Assembly (NCBI GenBank): GCA_005883365.1
Contig: VAXA01000221.1
Location: 1-16,365, forward strand
Direction: 5' to 3'
DNA length: 16,365 nucleotides
DNA from: Actinomycetota bacterium
GTDB taxonomy: Bacteria > Actinomycetota > Thermoleophilia > Gaiellales > Gaiellaceae
Each line of letters opens with the position of its first letter. Position 1 is the stretch's first letter. Positions 1-8,743 of the stretch are shown here, in pieces. The position numbers and the translations under genes were made by a program. Under the pieces are notes generated by a model. It did not search any database and was not told the origin of the DNA. It saw nothing but the letters and a program-made list of their open reading frames with translations.

Positions 1-459
1 GTAGTAGACGCGGGTGAAGCGCCGCGGCGGCCGGCGCTGCTCGTCCTCCTCCTCGTAGGCGTCGTCGCGGACGCGCCGTGCGAAGGCGATCCGCTGGGAG
101 TCGGGCGACCACGCGGTCGACTCGACACCCTCCTGGCCCTCGGTCAGCCGGCGCGGCTCGCCCCCGTCCGCCGGCAGCACGTACAGCTCGCCATGCGCCT
201 TCTTCTCCTCGCCGTCGCGGTTGGAGACGAACGCGAGCCAGCGCCCGTCGGGAGACCAGCGGGGAGAGTGGTCGCTCCGCTCGCCGGACGTGAACTGCCT
301 CGGATCATCGGAGCCGTCGAGCGGCGCGACCCAGATCGCCGAGCGGTAGCTGTTTGACTCGCGGTCGATCCGGTTGACGACGTAGGCGACGCGCCGGCCG
401 TCGGGCGAGAGGCGTGGATCGCCGACGCTCGTGAGCGCATAGACATCCTCGGGCCGCAT
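1..459 (-). CDS. S9-family (prolyl oligopeptidase-like) peptidase, N-terminal part, truncated by window edge
   Basis: The minus strand reads open for 153 codons from an ATG at 459 down to base 1, so the C-terminal part, including the catalytic alpha/beta-hydrolase domain, lies outside the window. The visible part starts [20 protein letters not shown] and contains three TolB/PD40-type beta-propeller blade motifs: [13 protein letters not shown] near residue 16, [16 protein letters not shown] near 61 and [15 protein letters not shown] near 109. This blade pattern with the short N-terminal lead is what S9 peptidases have ahead of their hydrolase domain, and I infer a cytoplasmic oligopeptidase. 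A GTG at 468 is an alternative start three codons upstream; I prefer ATG 459 because the protein then begins directly with the conserved-looking lead. It is transcribed away from the tRNA gene. A TolB-like propeller protein without a hydrolase domain cannot be excluded from this fragment. Confidence 0.8.
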   Translation of the reverse strand, partial: MRPEDVYALTSVGDPRLSPDGRRVAYVVNRIDRESNSYRSAIWVAPLDGSDDPRQFTSGERSDHSPRWSPDGRWLAFVSNRDGEEKKAHGELYVLPADGGEPRRLTEGQEGVESTAWSPDSQRIAFARRVRDDAYEEEDEQRRPPRRFTRVYY

Positions 460-478
460 TCCCGTCACGCCGGGCGCG

Positions 479-484
479 ACTTTA
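479..484 (-). promoter_or_regulatory. possible -10 box of the S9 peptidase gene
   Basis: On the minus strand TAAAGT (484 to 479) fits the TANNNT -10 pattern of high-GC actinobacteria. Transcription would begin about 7 nt downstream, giving a leader of roughly a dozen bases before ATG 459. No convincing -35 box is visible. Pattern match only. Confidence 0.25.
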
Positions 485-532
485 GTACGCGCCGAGGGCT
501 TTCGTTGTCCGGCGCCGCCTATCCTGGCCACC

Positions 533-538
533 TATTCT
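533..538 (+). promoter_or_regulatory. possible -10 box of the tRNA-Leu gene
   Basis: TATTCT lies 8 nt upstream of the mature tRNA 5' end, the right place to give a precursor with a very short leader. A TTGTCC at 505-510 is too far away (22 bp) to be a normal -35 element, so the assignment rests on the -10 match and its position. Confidence 0.3.
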
Positions 539-546
539 CTTCGGGC

Positions 547-632
547 GCGGGCGTGGCGGAATTGGGATACGCGGCGGGTTTAGGTCCCGCTGGGCCGCGA
601 GGCCCTTGGAGGTTCGAGTCCTCTCGCCCGCA
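547..632 (+). tRNA. tRNA-Leu (anticodon UAG)
   Basis: The cloverleaf can be folded by hand. The acceptor stem is GCGGGCG (547-553) with CGCCCGC (625-631) and discriminator A632. The D stem is GCG/CGC of three pairs. The anticodon stem GCGGG (574-578)/CCCGC (586-590) encloses the loop TTTAGGT, with anticodon TAG at 581-583. A long variable arm, GGGCC/GGCCC with a GCGA loop (592-605), marks a class II tRNA. The T arm has the canonical TTCGAGT loop (613-619). Anticodon and long arm identify leucine, reading CUA and probably other CUN codons. CCA is not encoded, as TCG follows A632, so it must be added by nucleotidyltransferase. Confidence 0.97.
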
Positions 633-643
633 TCGCCGGTCCG

Positions 644-739
644 CTAGGCGCGGATTCGAACGGCGTAGACCATCGCCGACAGGATCACGGTCCAGATCGC
701 TCCGGCGCCGCCGAGGAGGGTCAGCGTCCAGCCGCTCAC
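644..739 (-). CDS. possible 31-residue single-pass membrane peptide (doubtful)
   Basis: On the minus strand a GTG at 739 opens 31 codons ending in TAG at 644-646. The product starts [16 protein letters not shown] and is almost entirely hydrophobic up to its last five residues (VRIRA), the layout of a small transmembrane peptide with a positive C-terminus. Chance antisense frames in DNA this GC-rich are usually rich in Arg, Pro and Ala instead, which is why I note it. It fills the 155-bp space between the tRNA and tig and points against both. No good ribosome binding site is visible and it is very short. It may simply be chance. Confidence 0.2.
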   Translation of the reverse strand: MSGWTLTLLGGAGAIWTVILSAMVYAVRIRA

Positions 740-787
740 GCGTCCGACGTTCGACCTCGCCCACCCGCTCCCTGCTTGAATGGCCGG

Positions 788-2149
788 GTGCAGACCGAGG
801 TCGAGGAGCTGCCCGAGAACCGGGTGCGGATGACGGTGCAGGTGCCGTCGCACGACGTCCACCACGCCGTCGAGCACGCCGCCGAGGACCTCGCGCAGAG
901 CGTCAAGGTGCCGGGCTTCCGCAAGGGGAAGGTGCCGCGCCAGGTGCTGCTGCAGCGCGTCGGCCGCGAACGGCTGATGACCGAAGCCGTCGAGAGCCAC
1001 ATCGGCGGCTGGTTCTGGAACGCGGCGGCGCGCACGCGCGTCCGGCCGGTCGAGCAGCCGGAGTACGACTTCGAGCTCCCCGCCTCCGACGACGAGGACT
1101 GGAAATTCACCGCGACGGTCGCGGTGCAGGCCAAGCCGGAGCTGCCGGACTGGAGGGAGCTCGAGGTCGGCGCCGCCGAGGTCGAGGTGCCCGAGGAGCT
1201 CGTCCAGCACGAGCTCGACGCGCTGCGCTCGACGATCGCCGAGCTCGTCCCGGTCGACGGACGGCCCGTCGCCCCCGACGACACAGTCGTGGTCGACCTC
1301 GTCGCCGACGACGAGACGCGCCGCGACTACGTCGTCGAGCTCGGCCGCGGCGCCGTCGTGGAGGAGGTCGAGCTGGGCCTCGTCGGGATGAGCGCCGGCG
1401 AAACGAAAGAGATGTCGTTCGAGCTCGCCGACGGGTCGACGCAGTCGCTCGCCGCGACGGTCAAGGAGATCAAGGAGAAGGTCTTGCCGCCGCTCGACGA
1501 CGACCTCGCCCGCGCGGCGAGCGAGTTCGAGACGTTTGCCGAGCTGCGGGACGACGTCGAGTCACGGCTGCGCGAGCAGATCGAGGAGGAGGTCGAGACG
1601 CGGTTCCGCGCCGATGCCGCCGACGCCCTCGTCGCCGCGTCAAAGGTGGACGCCGCCGGGCCGCTCGTCGAGTCGCGCACGCGAGAGCTGTTGCGCGCCT
1701 TCGCCCGGCAGGTCGAGGCGCGCGGAGTCGAGCTCGAGACGTTTCTCGCGATGACCGGCCAGCAGCCGGAGGAGCTCGTGGCGAGGCTTCGCGACGAGGC
1801 GCAGCGCTCCGTGGCGCGCGAGCTTGTGCTCGACACCGTCGCCGAGCAGCTCGGGCTCGACGTGCCGGACGCCGAGGTCGAGGAGCTCGTGCGCGAGCAG
1901 GCCGAGGCCCTTGGCGACGATCCCGAGCAGATGCTCGTCGCCCTGCGCGAGAGCGGCCGCTTCGAGGCGCTCCGCGAGGACCTGCGGCTCCGCCAGGCGC
2001 TCGACCGCGTCGCCGAGGAGGTCAAGCGCATCCCGCTCGCGCAGGCCGAGGCGCGCGAGGCGATCTGGACGCCCGACAAGGAGAAACCACCGACCGAGAC
2101 GAAACTTTGGACCCCCGACCAGCAGCAGAGCGAAGGAGCCCGATCATGA
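788..2149 (+). CDS. tig: trigger factor (ribosome-associated chaperone, peptidyl-prolyl isomerase)
   Basis: Trigger factor binds ribosomal protein L23 at the exit tunnel and shields nascent chains. The 453-residue product begins [13 protein letters not shown] after the start codon and carries the family ribosome-binding signature GFRKGKVP at residues 43-50. The PPIase (FKBP-like) region follows at roughly 155-240 and then the long charged helical C-terminal domain; overall length matches the family. I chose GTG 788 because it puts the conserved N-terminus right after the start; TTG 776 is an in-frame alternative four codons upstream. Neither has a clear Shine-Dalgarno sequence. The C-terminal tail is unusual in carrying WTPD twice (bases 2066-2077 and 2108-2119). 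The gene overlaps clpP by ATGA, so the two are translationally coupled in the well-known tig-clpP-clpX order. Confidence 0.96.
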   Translation: MQTEVEELPENRVRMTVQVPSHDVHHAVEHAAEDLAQSVKVPGFRKGKVPRQVLLQRVGRERLMTEAVESHIGGWFWNAAARTRVRPVEQPEYDFELPASDDEDWKFTATVAVQAKPELPDWRELEVGAAEVEVPEELVQHELDALRSTIAELVPVDGRPVAPDDTVVVDLVADDETRRDYVVELGRGAVVEEVELGLVGMSAGETKEMSFELADGSTQSLAATVKEIKEKVLPPLDDDLARAASEFETFAELRDDVESRLREQIEEEVETRFRADAADALVAASKVDAAGPLVESRTRELLRAFARQVEARGVELETFLAMTGQQPEELVARLRDEAQRSVARELVLDTVAEQLGLDVPDAEVEELVREQAEALGDDPEQMLVALRESGRFEALREDLRLRQALDRVAEEVKRIPLAQAEAREAIWTPDKEKPPTETKLWTPDQQQSEGARS

Positions 2150-2742
2150 ACCCGCCCTCGAATCTCGTCATCCCGTCCGTCATCGAGCAGACCTCGCGCG
2201 GGGAGCGCTTCTTCGACATCTACTCGCGGCTGCTCAACGAGCGGATCATCTTCCTCGGCACCCCGATCGACGACCAGGTCGCGAACCTCGTCGTCGCGCA
2301 GATGATCCACCTCGAGTCCGAGGACCCCGACAAGGACATCAATCTCTACATCAACTCGCCCGGCGGCTCCGTCTACTCGGGGCTCGCGATCTACGACACG
2401 ATGCAGTTCATCAAGCCCGACATCGCGACGACGTGCGTCGGGATCGCGATGTCGATGGGCGCGCTGCTTCTCGCGGCGGGCACGGAGGGAAAGCGCACTG
2501 CGCTGCCGAATGCCAAGATCCTCATTCACCAGGTCTCCGGCGGGTTCCAGGGCCAGGGCACCGATATCGAGATCCAGGCGCGCGAGACGATCAATCTCAA
2601 GCGGAGCCTGGAGGAGATCATCGGCCGGCACACGAACCAGCCCATCGAAAAGGTCTCGAAGGACATGGAGCGCGACTACTACATGACATCCGAGGAAGCT
2701 GAGCAGTACGGCATCGTCGACCAGGTGATCGCCCACCGCTAG
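2146..2742 (+). CDS. clpP: ATP-dependent Clp protease proteolytic subunit ClpP
   Basis: This is the serine peptidase subunit that assembles into a tetradecameric barrel and degrades substrates fed in by ClpX. The 198-residue product carries the complete catalytic triad: Ser103 in GIAMSMGA, His128 in ILIHQVSGG and Asp177 in [11 protein letters not shown]. It also has the oxyanion-region motif [14 protein letters not shown] at 71-84. Length is typical. The start is well supported by GAAGGAG (2132-2138) 7 nt ahead of ATG, and the ATG overlaps the tig stop (ATGA). clpX follows 39 bp downstream. Many actinobacteria have adjacent clpP1-clpP2; only one clpP is present here, and any second copy would have to be elsewhere. 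Confidence 0.98.
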   Translation: MNPPSNLVIPSVIEQTSRGERFFDIYSRLLNERIIFLGTPIDDQVANLVVAQMIHLESEDPDKDINLYINSPGGSVYSGLAIYDTMQFIKPDIATTCVGIAMSMGALLLAAGTEGKRTALPNAKILIHQVSGGFQGQGTDIEIQARETINLKRSLEEIIGRHTNQPIEKVSKDMERDYYMTSEEAEQYGIVDQVIAHR

Positions 2743-2781
2743 GGCGTAGACGAAACGGCCGAACCGAGGTAGAAGAGAGAT

Positions 2782-4062
<1,281 letters not shown>

Positions 4063-4066
4063 CTCC

Positions 4067-4804
4067 TTGAGGAGAAAGGCGACGGCGGCGCTCCTTTGCC
4101 TCGCCATCGCGGCGGCGGTTGCCGCCTACGCGGCGCAGGCCGGCCTGGGCTTCGGCGGAGGCGAATGCGCGACCTACGACCCGAAGATCCCGTCACCCTC
4201 GCGGTTCGCCAAGGTGATCGACAACGCGTACTTCCCGCTCCCGGCAGGACGGACGCTCCTGTACCGCGGCGTCGAGAACGGCCGGAAGGAGCTCGATCGA
4301 GTCCACGTCACCGGACGGACCAGGAACATCGAAGGGATCGCCGCGACTGTCGTGAGCGACGAGGTGTACGAGCCGGTGGGGAAGCTCAAGGAGAAGACCT
4401 TCGACTACTACGCGCAGGACGAGCGGGGGAACGTCTGGTACCTCGGGGAGGACACGAGGGAATTCCTGCCCGGCGGCAAGGTCGACACCTCGGGCTCCTG
4501 GCTCGCCGGCAGGAGCGGCGCGAAGCCGGGCCTGATCATGGAGGCCCATCCACGCGTGCCCGACGCTTACCGTCAGGAGTGCCGCTCGGGCGAGGCTGAA
4601 GACCTGGCCTGGGTGGTCGGTCGTGGCGGCTCCCAGACCGTTCCGTACGGGAGGTTTCACCGGGTGCTTCGGTCACTGGAGTTCTCGCGGCTGGAGCCGG
4701 CGATCGTCGACCGCAAGGTCTACGGCCGTGGGATAGGGGCCATTTCCGAGCGCCAGCTCTCCGGCGGCCACGAGACGCTCTCGCTCGTCCGCGTGGCCGG
4801 CTGA
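4067..4804 (+). CDS. secreted or lipid-anchorless exported protein of unknown function
   Basis: The 245-residue product has a classical N-terminal export signal: a basic start (MRRKATAALL), a hydrophobic stretch to about residue 24 and a plausible cleavage near AYAAQA. The mature part opens with ECATYDPKIPSPSRF. It then has an aromatic, beta-rich body with motifs such as DNAYFPLPAGRTLLYRG, FDYYAQDERGNVWYLGEDTREF and VPYGRFHRVL. I have the impression of a family of exported actinobacterial proteins with this NxYFPL...WYxGEDT pattern, but I know no function and assign none. The only usable start is TTG 4067, four bases after the clpX stop. The GAGGAG that could serve as ribosome site lies inside the start region, so initiation probably depends on coupling to clpX. 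It is convergent with the next gene. Confidence 0.8.
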   Translation: MRRKATAALLCLAIAAAVAAYAAQAGLGFGGGECATYDPKIPSPSRFAKVIDNAYFPLPAGRTLLYRGVENGRKELDRVHVTGRTRNIEGIAATVVSDEVYEPVGKLKEKTFDYYAQDERGNVWYLGEDTREFLPGGKVDTSGSWLAGRSGAKPGLIMEAHPRVPDAYRQECRSGEAEDLAWVVGRGGSQTVPYGRFHRVLRSLEFSRLEPAIVDRKVYGRGIGAISERQLSGGHETLSLVRVAG

Positions 4805-4814
4805 GGCGGCTCAG
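4801..4814. terminator. short stem formed by two converging stop codons, possible weak bidirectional terminator
   Basis: CTGAG-GCGG-CTCAG forms a 5-bp stem with a 4-nt loop. It contains the stop of the upstream plus-strand gene (TGA 4802-4804) and the stop of the minus-strand gene (TCA 4811-4813). It sits exactly between convergent genes, but the stem is short and there is no T-run, so function is doubtful. Confidence 0.2.
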
Positions 4815-5191
4815 TCCACGCCCCTCCTTTGCCACCAGAAGCGCGGATCGGCGGGCTCGGCCGCAGCGAGCTCCCCGAGTGAGACGCCGCGGTACTCCTC
4901 GAGCGTAAAGGACGTCTGCGCGGCGAAGCCGACCGCGGAGAGGGAGAACGTGAGCGGGTGTACGGACAGCCGCCAGCCCTCGAGCGGGCCGGGGTCGTCG
5001 AGCAGCGCGAGCTCCTCGTCGGACCGCACGTCGAGCACGATCGCGCCCCCGTGCAAGCCCACGAAGTGGTCGTGCCAGACGGCGAGGCCGCGTCGCCGGT
5101 CGGCGACGTATTCGTTCAGACGGTCGTTCGCCTGCCGGGCTGTGGTTCCCTCGGGTGCGAGCGCGTAGACGAGGACGCAGCGGGCACTCAC
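4811..5191 (-). CDS. conserved-looking hypothetical protein, 126 aa
   Basis: The product begins with VSARCVLVYALAPEG (GTG start at 5191). It has the notable motifs GLAVWHDHFVGLHGGAIVL near residues 35-53, GWRLSVHPLTFSLSAVGF near 74-91 and a tryptophan-rich end FWWQRRG. It has no signal peptide or membrane segment. The HDHF...GGA and VHPL...GFAAQT blocks look like conserved structural motifs, possibly a small alpha/beta-barrel fold, but I do not recognise a named family. The open frame runs further upstream through the divergent gene, but GTG 5191 is chosen because a TANNNT box (TACGCT, 5204-5199) stands 7 nt before it, as for a leaderless message. The MaoC gene diverges from it 57 bp away, and the upstream exported-protein gene converges on its 3' end. 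Confidence 0.72.
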   Translation of the reverse strand: MSARCVLVYALAPEGTTARQANDRLNEYVADRRRGLAVWHDHFVGLHGGAIVLDVRSDEELALLDDPGPLEGWRLSVHPLTFSLSAVGFAAQTSFTLEEYRGVSLGELAAAEPADPRFWWQRRGVD

Positions 5192-5198
5192 GCCACGG

Positions 5199-5204
5199 AG
5201 CGTA
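5199..5204 (-). promoter_or_regulatory. -10 box of a probable leaderless promoter
   Basis: On the minus strand TACGCT matches TANNNT and is followed by 7 nt and then the GTG start at 5191. This is the spacing expected if transcription starts at the first base of the start codon, and no Shine-Dalgarno sequence is present. Confidence 0.4.
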
Positions 5205-5235
5205 GAAGCTCGAGCACGGTCGAGGCGGGGTCGCG

Positions 5236-5241
5236 TAGCGT
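5236..5241 (+). promoter_or_regulatory. -10 box of a probable leaderless promoter for the MaoC gene
   Basis: TAGCGT matches TANNNT and is followed by 7 nt and then ATG 5249, with no Shine-Dalgarno sequence in between. It is the mirror image of the arrangement on the other strand of the same 57-bp divergent intergenic region. Confidence 0.4.
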
Positions 5242-5248
5242 TCGGCTC

Positions 5249-5695
5249 ATGAGCGCGATCGAGGTCGGGGCGGAGTTCGGTCCCTCTTCGTGGATCGACG
5301 TCCCGCAGGAGCGGATCCAGGCGTTCGCCGACGCGACCGGGGACTACCAGTTCATCCACGTCGATCCCGAGCGGGCGGCGCAGACCCCGTTCGGCGGCAC
5401 GGTCGCGCATGGCTATCTGACCCTCTCGCTGCTGCCGGCGATGTCCTACGAGGTCGTCCCGCACGAGGAGGAGGCCGACGGCATGGCGCTCAACTACGGC
5501 CTCAACCGCGTCCGCTTTCCGGCACCCGTTCCCTCGGGCTCGCGCGTCCGTGGCTCGTTCCACGTCGACACAGTCGAGGAGCACGACTGGGGCAGCCAGG
5601 TGACGATGACGGCGACGGTCGAGCGGGAGGATGGCGACAAGCCCGTCTGCGTCGCCGAGGTCGTCTTCCGCTACTACCGCCTGCCCAGCGCGTAG
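5249..5695 (+). CDS. MaoC-family (R)-specific enoyl-CoA hydratase/dehydratase
   Basis: The 148-residue product is a single hot-dog domain of the MaoC/hydratase-2 type. Such enzymes hydrate trans-2-enoyl-CoA to (R)-3-hydroxyacyl-CoA in fatty-acid turnover and related pathways. The catalytic region is clear: FADATGDYQFIHVDP at residues 26-40 gives the Asp32...His37 pair of the family, followed by TPFGGTVAHGYLTLSLLP at 46-63, the helix that lies over the active site. Length matches the short single-domain members. Substrate chain length cannot be told from sequence. It ends about 115 bp before isocitrate lyase and is codirectional with it. Enoyl-CoA hydration next to the glyoxylate shunt fits fatty-acid use, although the aceA operator region separates the two genes. 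Confidence 0.9.
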   Translation: MSAIEVGAEFGPSSWIDVPQERIQAFADATGDYQFIHVDPERAAQTPFGGTVAHGYLTLSLLPAMSYEVVPHEEEADGMALNYGLNRVRFPAPVPSGSRVRGSFHVDTVEEHDWGSQVTMTATVEREDGDKPVCVAEVVFRYYRLPSA

Positions 5696-5703
5696 ACCGC
5701 TCG

Positions 5704-5719
5704 ATTCTGGATCCCAAAC
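5704..5719 (+). promoter_or_regulatory. upstream copy of a palindromic operator-like site ahead of aceA
   Basis: ATTCTGGATCCCAAAC is a near copy of the site at 5768-5783, matching at 14 of 16 positions. It shares the central GGATCC and the outer TT/AA arms of the pattern RTTCTGGATCCNAAAC. The two centres are 64 bp apart, close to six helical turns, as expected for a dimeric regulator acting cooperatively or through looping. The regulator is not known. Confidence 0.5.
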
Positions 5720-5764
5720 AACGCGCGTTTACGCCTGTTGAGGTGTAACCGCTCGCGCAGGTGG

Positions 5765-5770
5765 TACGTT
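5765..5770 (+). promoter_or_regulatory. possible -10 box of the aceA-aceB promoter
   Basis: TACGTT fits TANNNT and overlaps the left arm of the palindrome at 5768-5783, placing the likely transcription start inside that palindrome. That is the classic layout for repression. No good -35 box at 16-18 bp is visible (TTGAGG at 5738-5743 is 21 bp away). Confidence 0.3.
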
Positions 5771-5783
5771 CTGGATCCGAAAC
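5768..5783 (+). promoter_or_regulatory. proximal palindromic operator-like site ahead of aceA
   Basis: GTTCTGGATCCGAAAC is a dyad of the form GTTNNGGATCCNNAAC. It lies 26 bp upstream of the aceA start and overlaps the candidate -10/start-site region. Together with the copy at 5704-5719 it is probably the control site of the glyoxylate shunt genes. The GntR-type regulator encoded just downstream of aceB is one candidate binder, but the site does not resemble the usual FadR-type TNGTNNNACNA, so this is uncertain. Confidence 0.55.
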
Positions 5784-5809
5784 AGTCACTCGCCGGCGGA
5801 GGAGGCCAG

Positions 5810-7119
<1,310 letters not shown>

Positions 7120-7123
<4 letters not shown>

Positions 7124-8460
7124 GTACGCTCGCCGAGGTGGAGATCCTCGCTGCCGCAAACGAGGAGGTCCTCACTCGCGAGGCGCTCGACCTCGTTGCG
7201 CGCCTCCACCGCGAGCTGAACCCGCGTCGCCGCGAGCTGCTCGAGCGGCGACATGAAAGGCAGGCGGAGCTCGACGGCGGCGCCCTGCCGCGCTTCCTGC
7301 CGGAGACGAAGGATGTCCGCGACGCCGACTGGCGCGTGGCGGAGGCGCCTGCGGATCTACGCGACCGCCGCTGCGAGATCACCGGCCCGGTCGACCGCAA
7401 GATGATGATCAACGCGCTCAACTCGGGCGCCCGCGTCTTCATGGCCGACTACGAGGACGCGTGCTCGCCGAGGTGGGAGAACATCGTCGAGGGGCAGCGG
7501 AATGTGACCGACGCCGTGCGCCGCGAGATCTCGCTCGAGACGCCGGACAAGACGTACCGGCTGAACGAGGAAATCGCGACGCTGCTGATCCGGCCGCGCG
7601 GCTGGCACCTGCCGGAGCGGCACGCGCTCGTGGACGAGGAGCCGGTCTCGGCCTCGCTCTTCGACTTCGGGCTGCACATGGCGCGGAACGCGCGCGAGCA
7701 GCTCGAGCGCGGCAGCGGGCCGTACTTCTACCTCCCGAAGCTGGAGTCGCACCTCGAGGCGCGCCTCTGGGCCGACGCCTTCGCGCTTGCGGAGGAGGAG
7801 CTCAGCCTCCCGTCCGGGACGATCCGCTGCACCGTCCTGATCGAGACGATCCTCGCCGCCTTCGAGATGGAGGAGATCCTCTACGAGCTCCGCGACTGGG
7901 GCTGCGCGCTCAACGCCGGCCGCTGGGACTACATCTTCAGCGCCATCAAGAAGTTCCGGGCGCGGGACTGGGTGCTGCCCGACCGCGCCCAGGTGACGAT
8001 GACGGTGCCGTTCATGCGCGCGTACACGGAGCTGCTCGTCCGCTCCTGCCACGGCCGCGGCGCGCACGCGATCGGCGGCATGGCGGCCTTCATTCCGTCC
8101 CGCAAGGACGCCGAGGCGAACGAGATCGCGCTCGCGAAGGTTCGGGAGGACAAGGAGCGCGAGTCGGGCGACGGCTTCGACGGCTCGTGGGTCGCGCATC
8201 CGGATCTCGTGCCCGCCTGCACCGAGGTCTTCGACGGCGTACTCGGCGCGCGGCCGAACCAGCTCGAGCGGCTGCGCGAGGAGGTCGTGCCCGAGGAGGC
8301 GGCGCTCCTGTCCATCCCGGACACGCCGGGCGAGATCACCGACGCCGGCGTGCGGACGAACGTCTCCGTCGGCGTCCGCTACCTCGACTCGTGGCTGCAC
8401 GGCGTCGGCGCGGCGGCGATCGACAACCTCATGGAGGACGCGGAAGCTCGTTCGCCATGA
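7120..8460 (+). CDS. aceB: malate synthase (A type), C-terminus lost by internal deletion and frameshift
   Basis: Malate synthase condenses glyoxylate with acetyl-CoA to malate, completing the glyoxylate shunt. The 446-residue reading frame contains all the expected catalytic residues of the A-type enzyme: Arg158 in RPRGWHLP, the metal ligands Glu242 (VLIETI) and Asp270 (NAGRWDYIF), and the general base Asp440 in DNLMEDA. The frame then stops six residues after Asp440, whereas A-type enzymes are about 530 residues and continue with a helical C-terminal plug. The end of that plug is present just downstream in another frame (see 8438-8587). The segment that normally follows MEDA (a TAEISR...W-type helix) is missing, by my estimate 30-40 codons. 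As written the protein is probably defective, unless the lesion is an assembly error. GAAGGAG (7108-7114) precedes the GTG, which overlaps the aceA stop. Confidence 0.9.
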
Positions 8461-8587
8461 GATCGAGCTCGTGGACGCGGGCGACGAGGCGAAGGAGCTC
8501 TTCGCCGCCGTTGCGCTCTCCGAGGAGCTCGAGGACTTCCTGACGCTGCCCGCCTACGAACGACTCGACGGAGGAGTGACGAGATGA
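8438..8587 (+). pseudogene. aceB: detached C-terminal segment of malate synthase, out of frame
   Basis: Frame 2 from 8438 reads [20 protein letters not shown], then LFAAVALSEELEDFLTLPAY, then ERLDGGVTR and a TGA at 8585-8587. The EAKELFAAVAL...EDFLTLPAYERL pattern is the usual end of A-type malate synthases (ELF..VAL...F.EFLTLPAY). It has no start codon of its own and must originally have been joined to the upstream frame. The junction lies at ACGCG (8438-8442), which is read as part of GAC-GCG in the upstream frame and as ACG-CGG in this one. The stop overlaps the start of the next small gene by ATGA, which supports this as the original gene end. Confidence 0.75.
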
Positions 8588-8712
8588 GCGAGAGCCTGAT
8601 CAGGACCGAGGACGAGCAGGCCGACGTGCCGGACGCGGACGCCCCCTGCACCGCCGAGCTCGCCGAGTGCACGTGCCCGGACTTCTGCGAAAGAGACCAC
8701 GACAACGAGTAG
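8584..8712 (+). CDS. 42-residue acidic cysteine-rich peptide coupled to malate synthase, unknown function
   Basis: An ATG at 8584 with an excellent GGAGGAG (8570-8576, 7 nt spacing) opens a 42-residue peptide. The first half is acidic and probably disordered (MSESLIRTEDEQADVPD...). The second half carries four cysteines in the pattern C-x6-C-x-C-x3-C (Cys22, Cys29, Cys31, Cys35), followed by ERDHDNE with His39. The spacing suggests a tiny metal-binding or redox-active knuckle; I do not recognise a named family. The start overlaps the original aceB stop in frame 2 (ATGA), so in an intact operon it would be translated by coupling from malate synthase. It has no signal peptide. The strong ribosome site and the overlap are the main evidence that it is real. 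Confidence 0.7.
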   Translation: MSESLIRTEDEQADVPDADAPCTAELAECTCPDFCERDHDNE

Positions 8713-8731
8713 GCATGAGGCCGGGCGTACA

Positions 8732-8737
8732 TACACT
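8732..8737 (+). promoter_or_regulatory. -10 box of a probable leaderless promoter for the GntR-type regulator gene
   Basis: TACACT fits TANNNT and ends 6 nt before ATG 8744. There is no Shine-Dalgarno sequence in this gap, so a leaderless transcript starting at the A of ATG is likely. The region 17 bp upstream has no clear -35 match. Confidence 0.45.
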
Positions 8738-8743
8738 CGCCAC

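Noticed and set aside
505..2742. A 745-codon fusion frame running from the tRNA through tig into ClpP
   Set aside because: Only its final part is ClpP. Upstream it crosses the tRNA and reads tig out of frame, and the GAAGGAG and ATGA junction define the clpP start.
5738..5809. Longer isocitrate lyase starting at TTG 5738
   Set aside because: It would translate the operator region, whereas the strong GGAGGAGG ahead of ATG 5810 fixes the start there.
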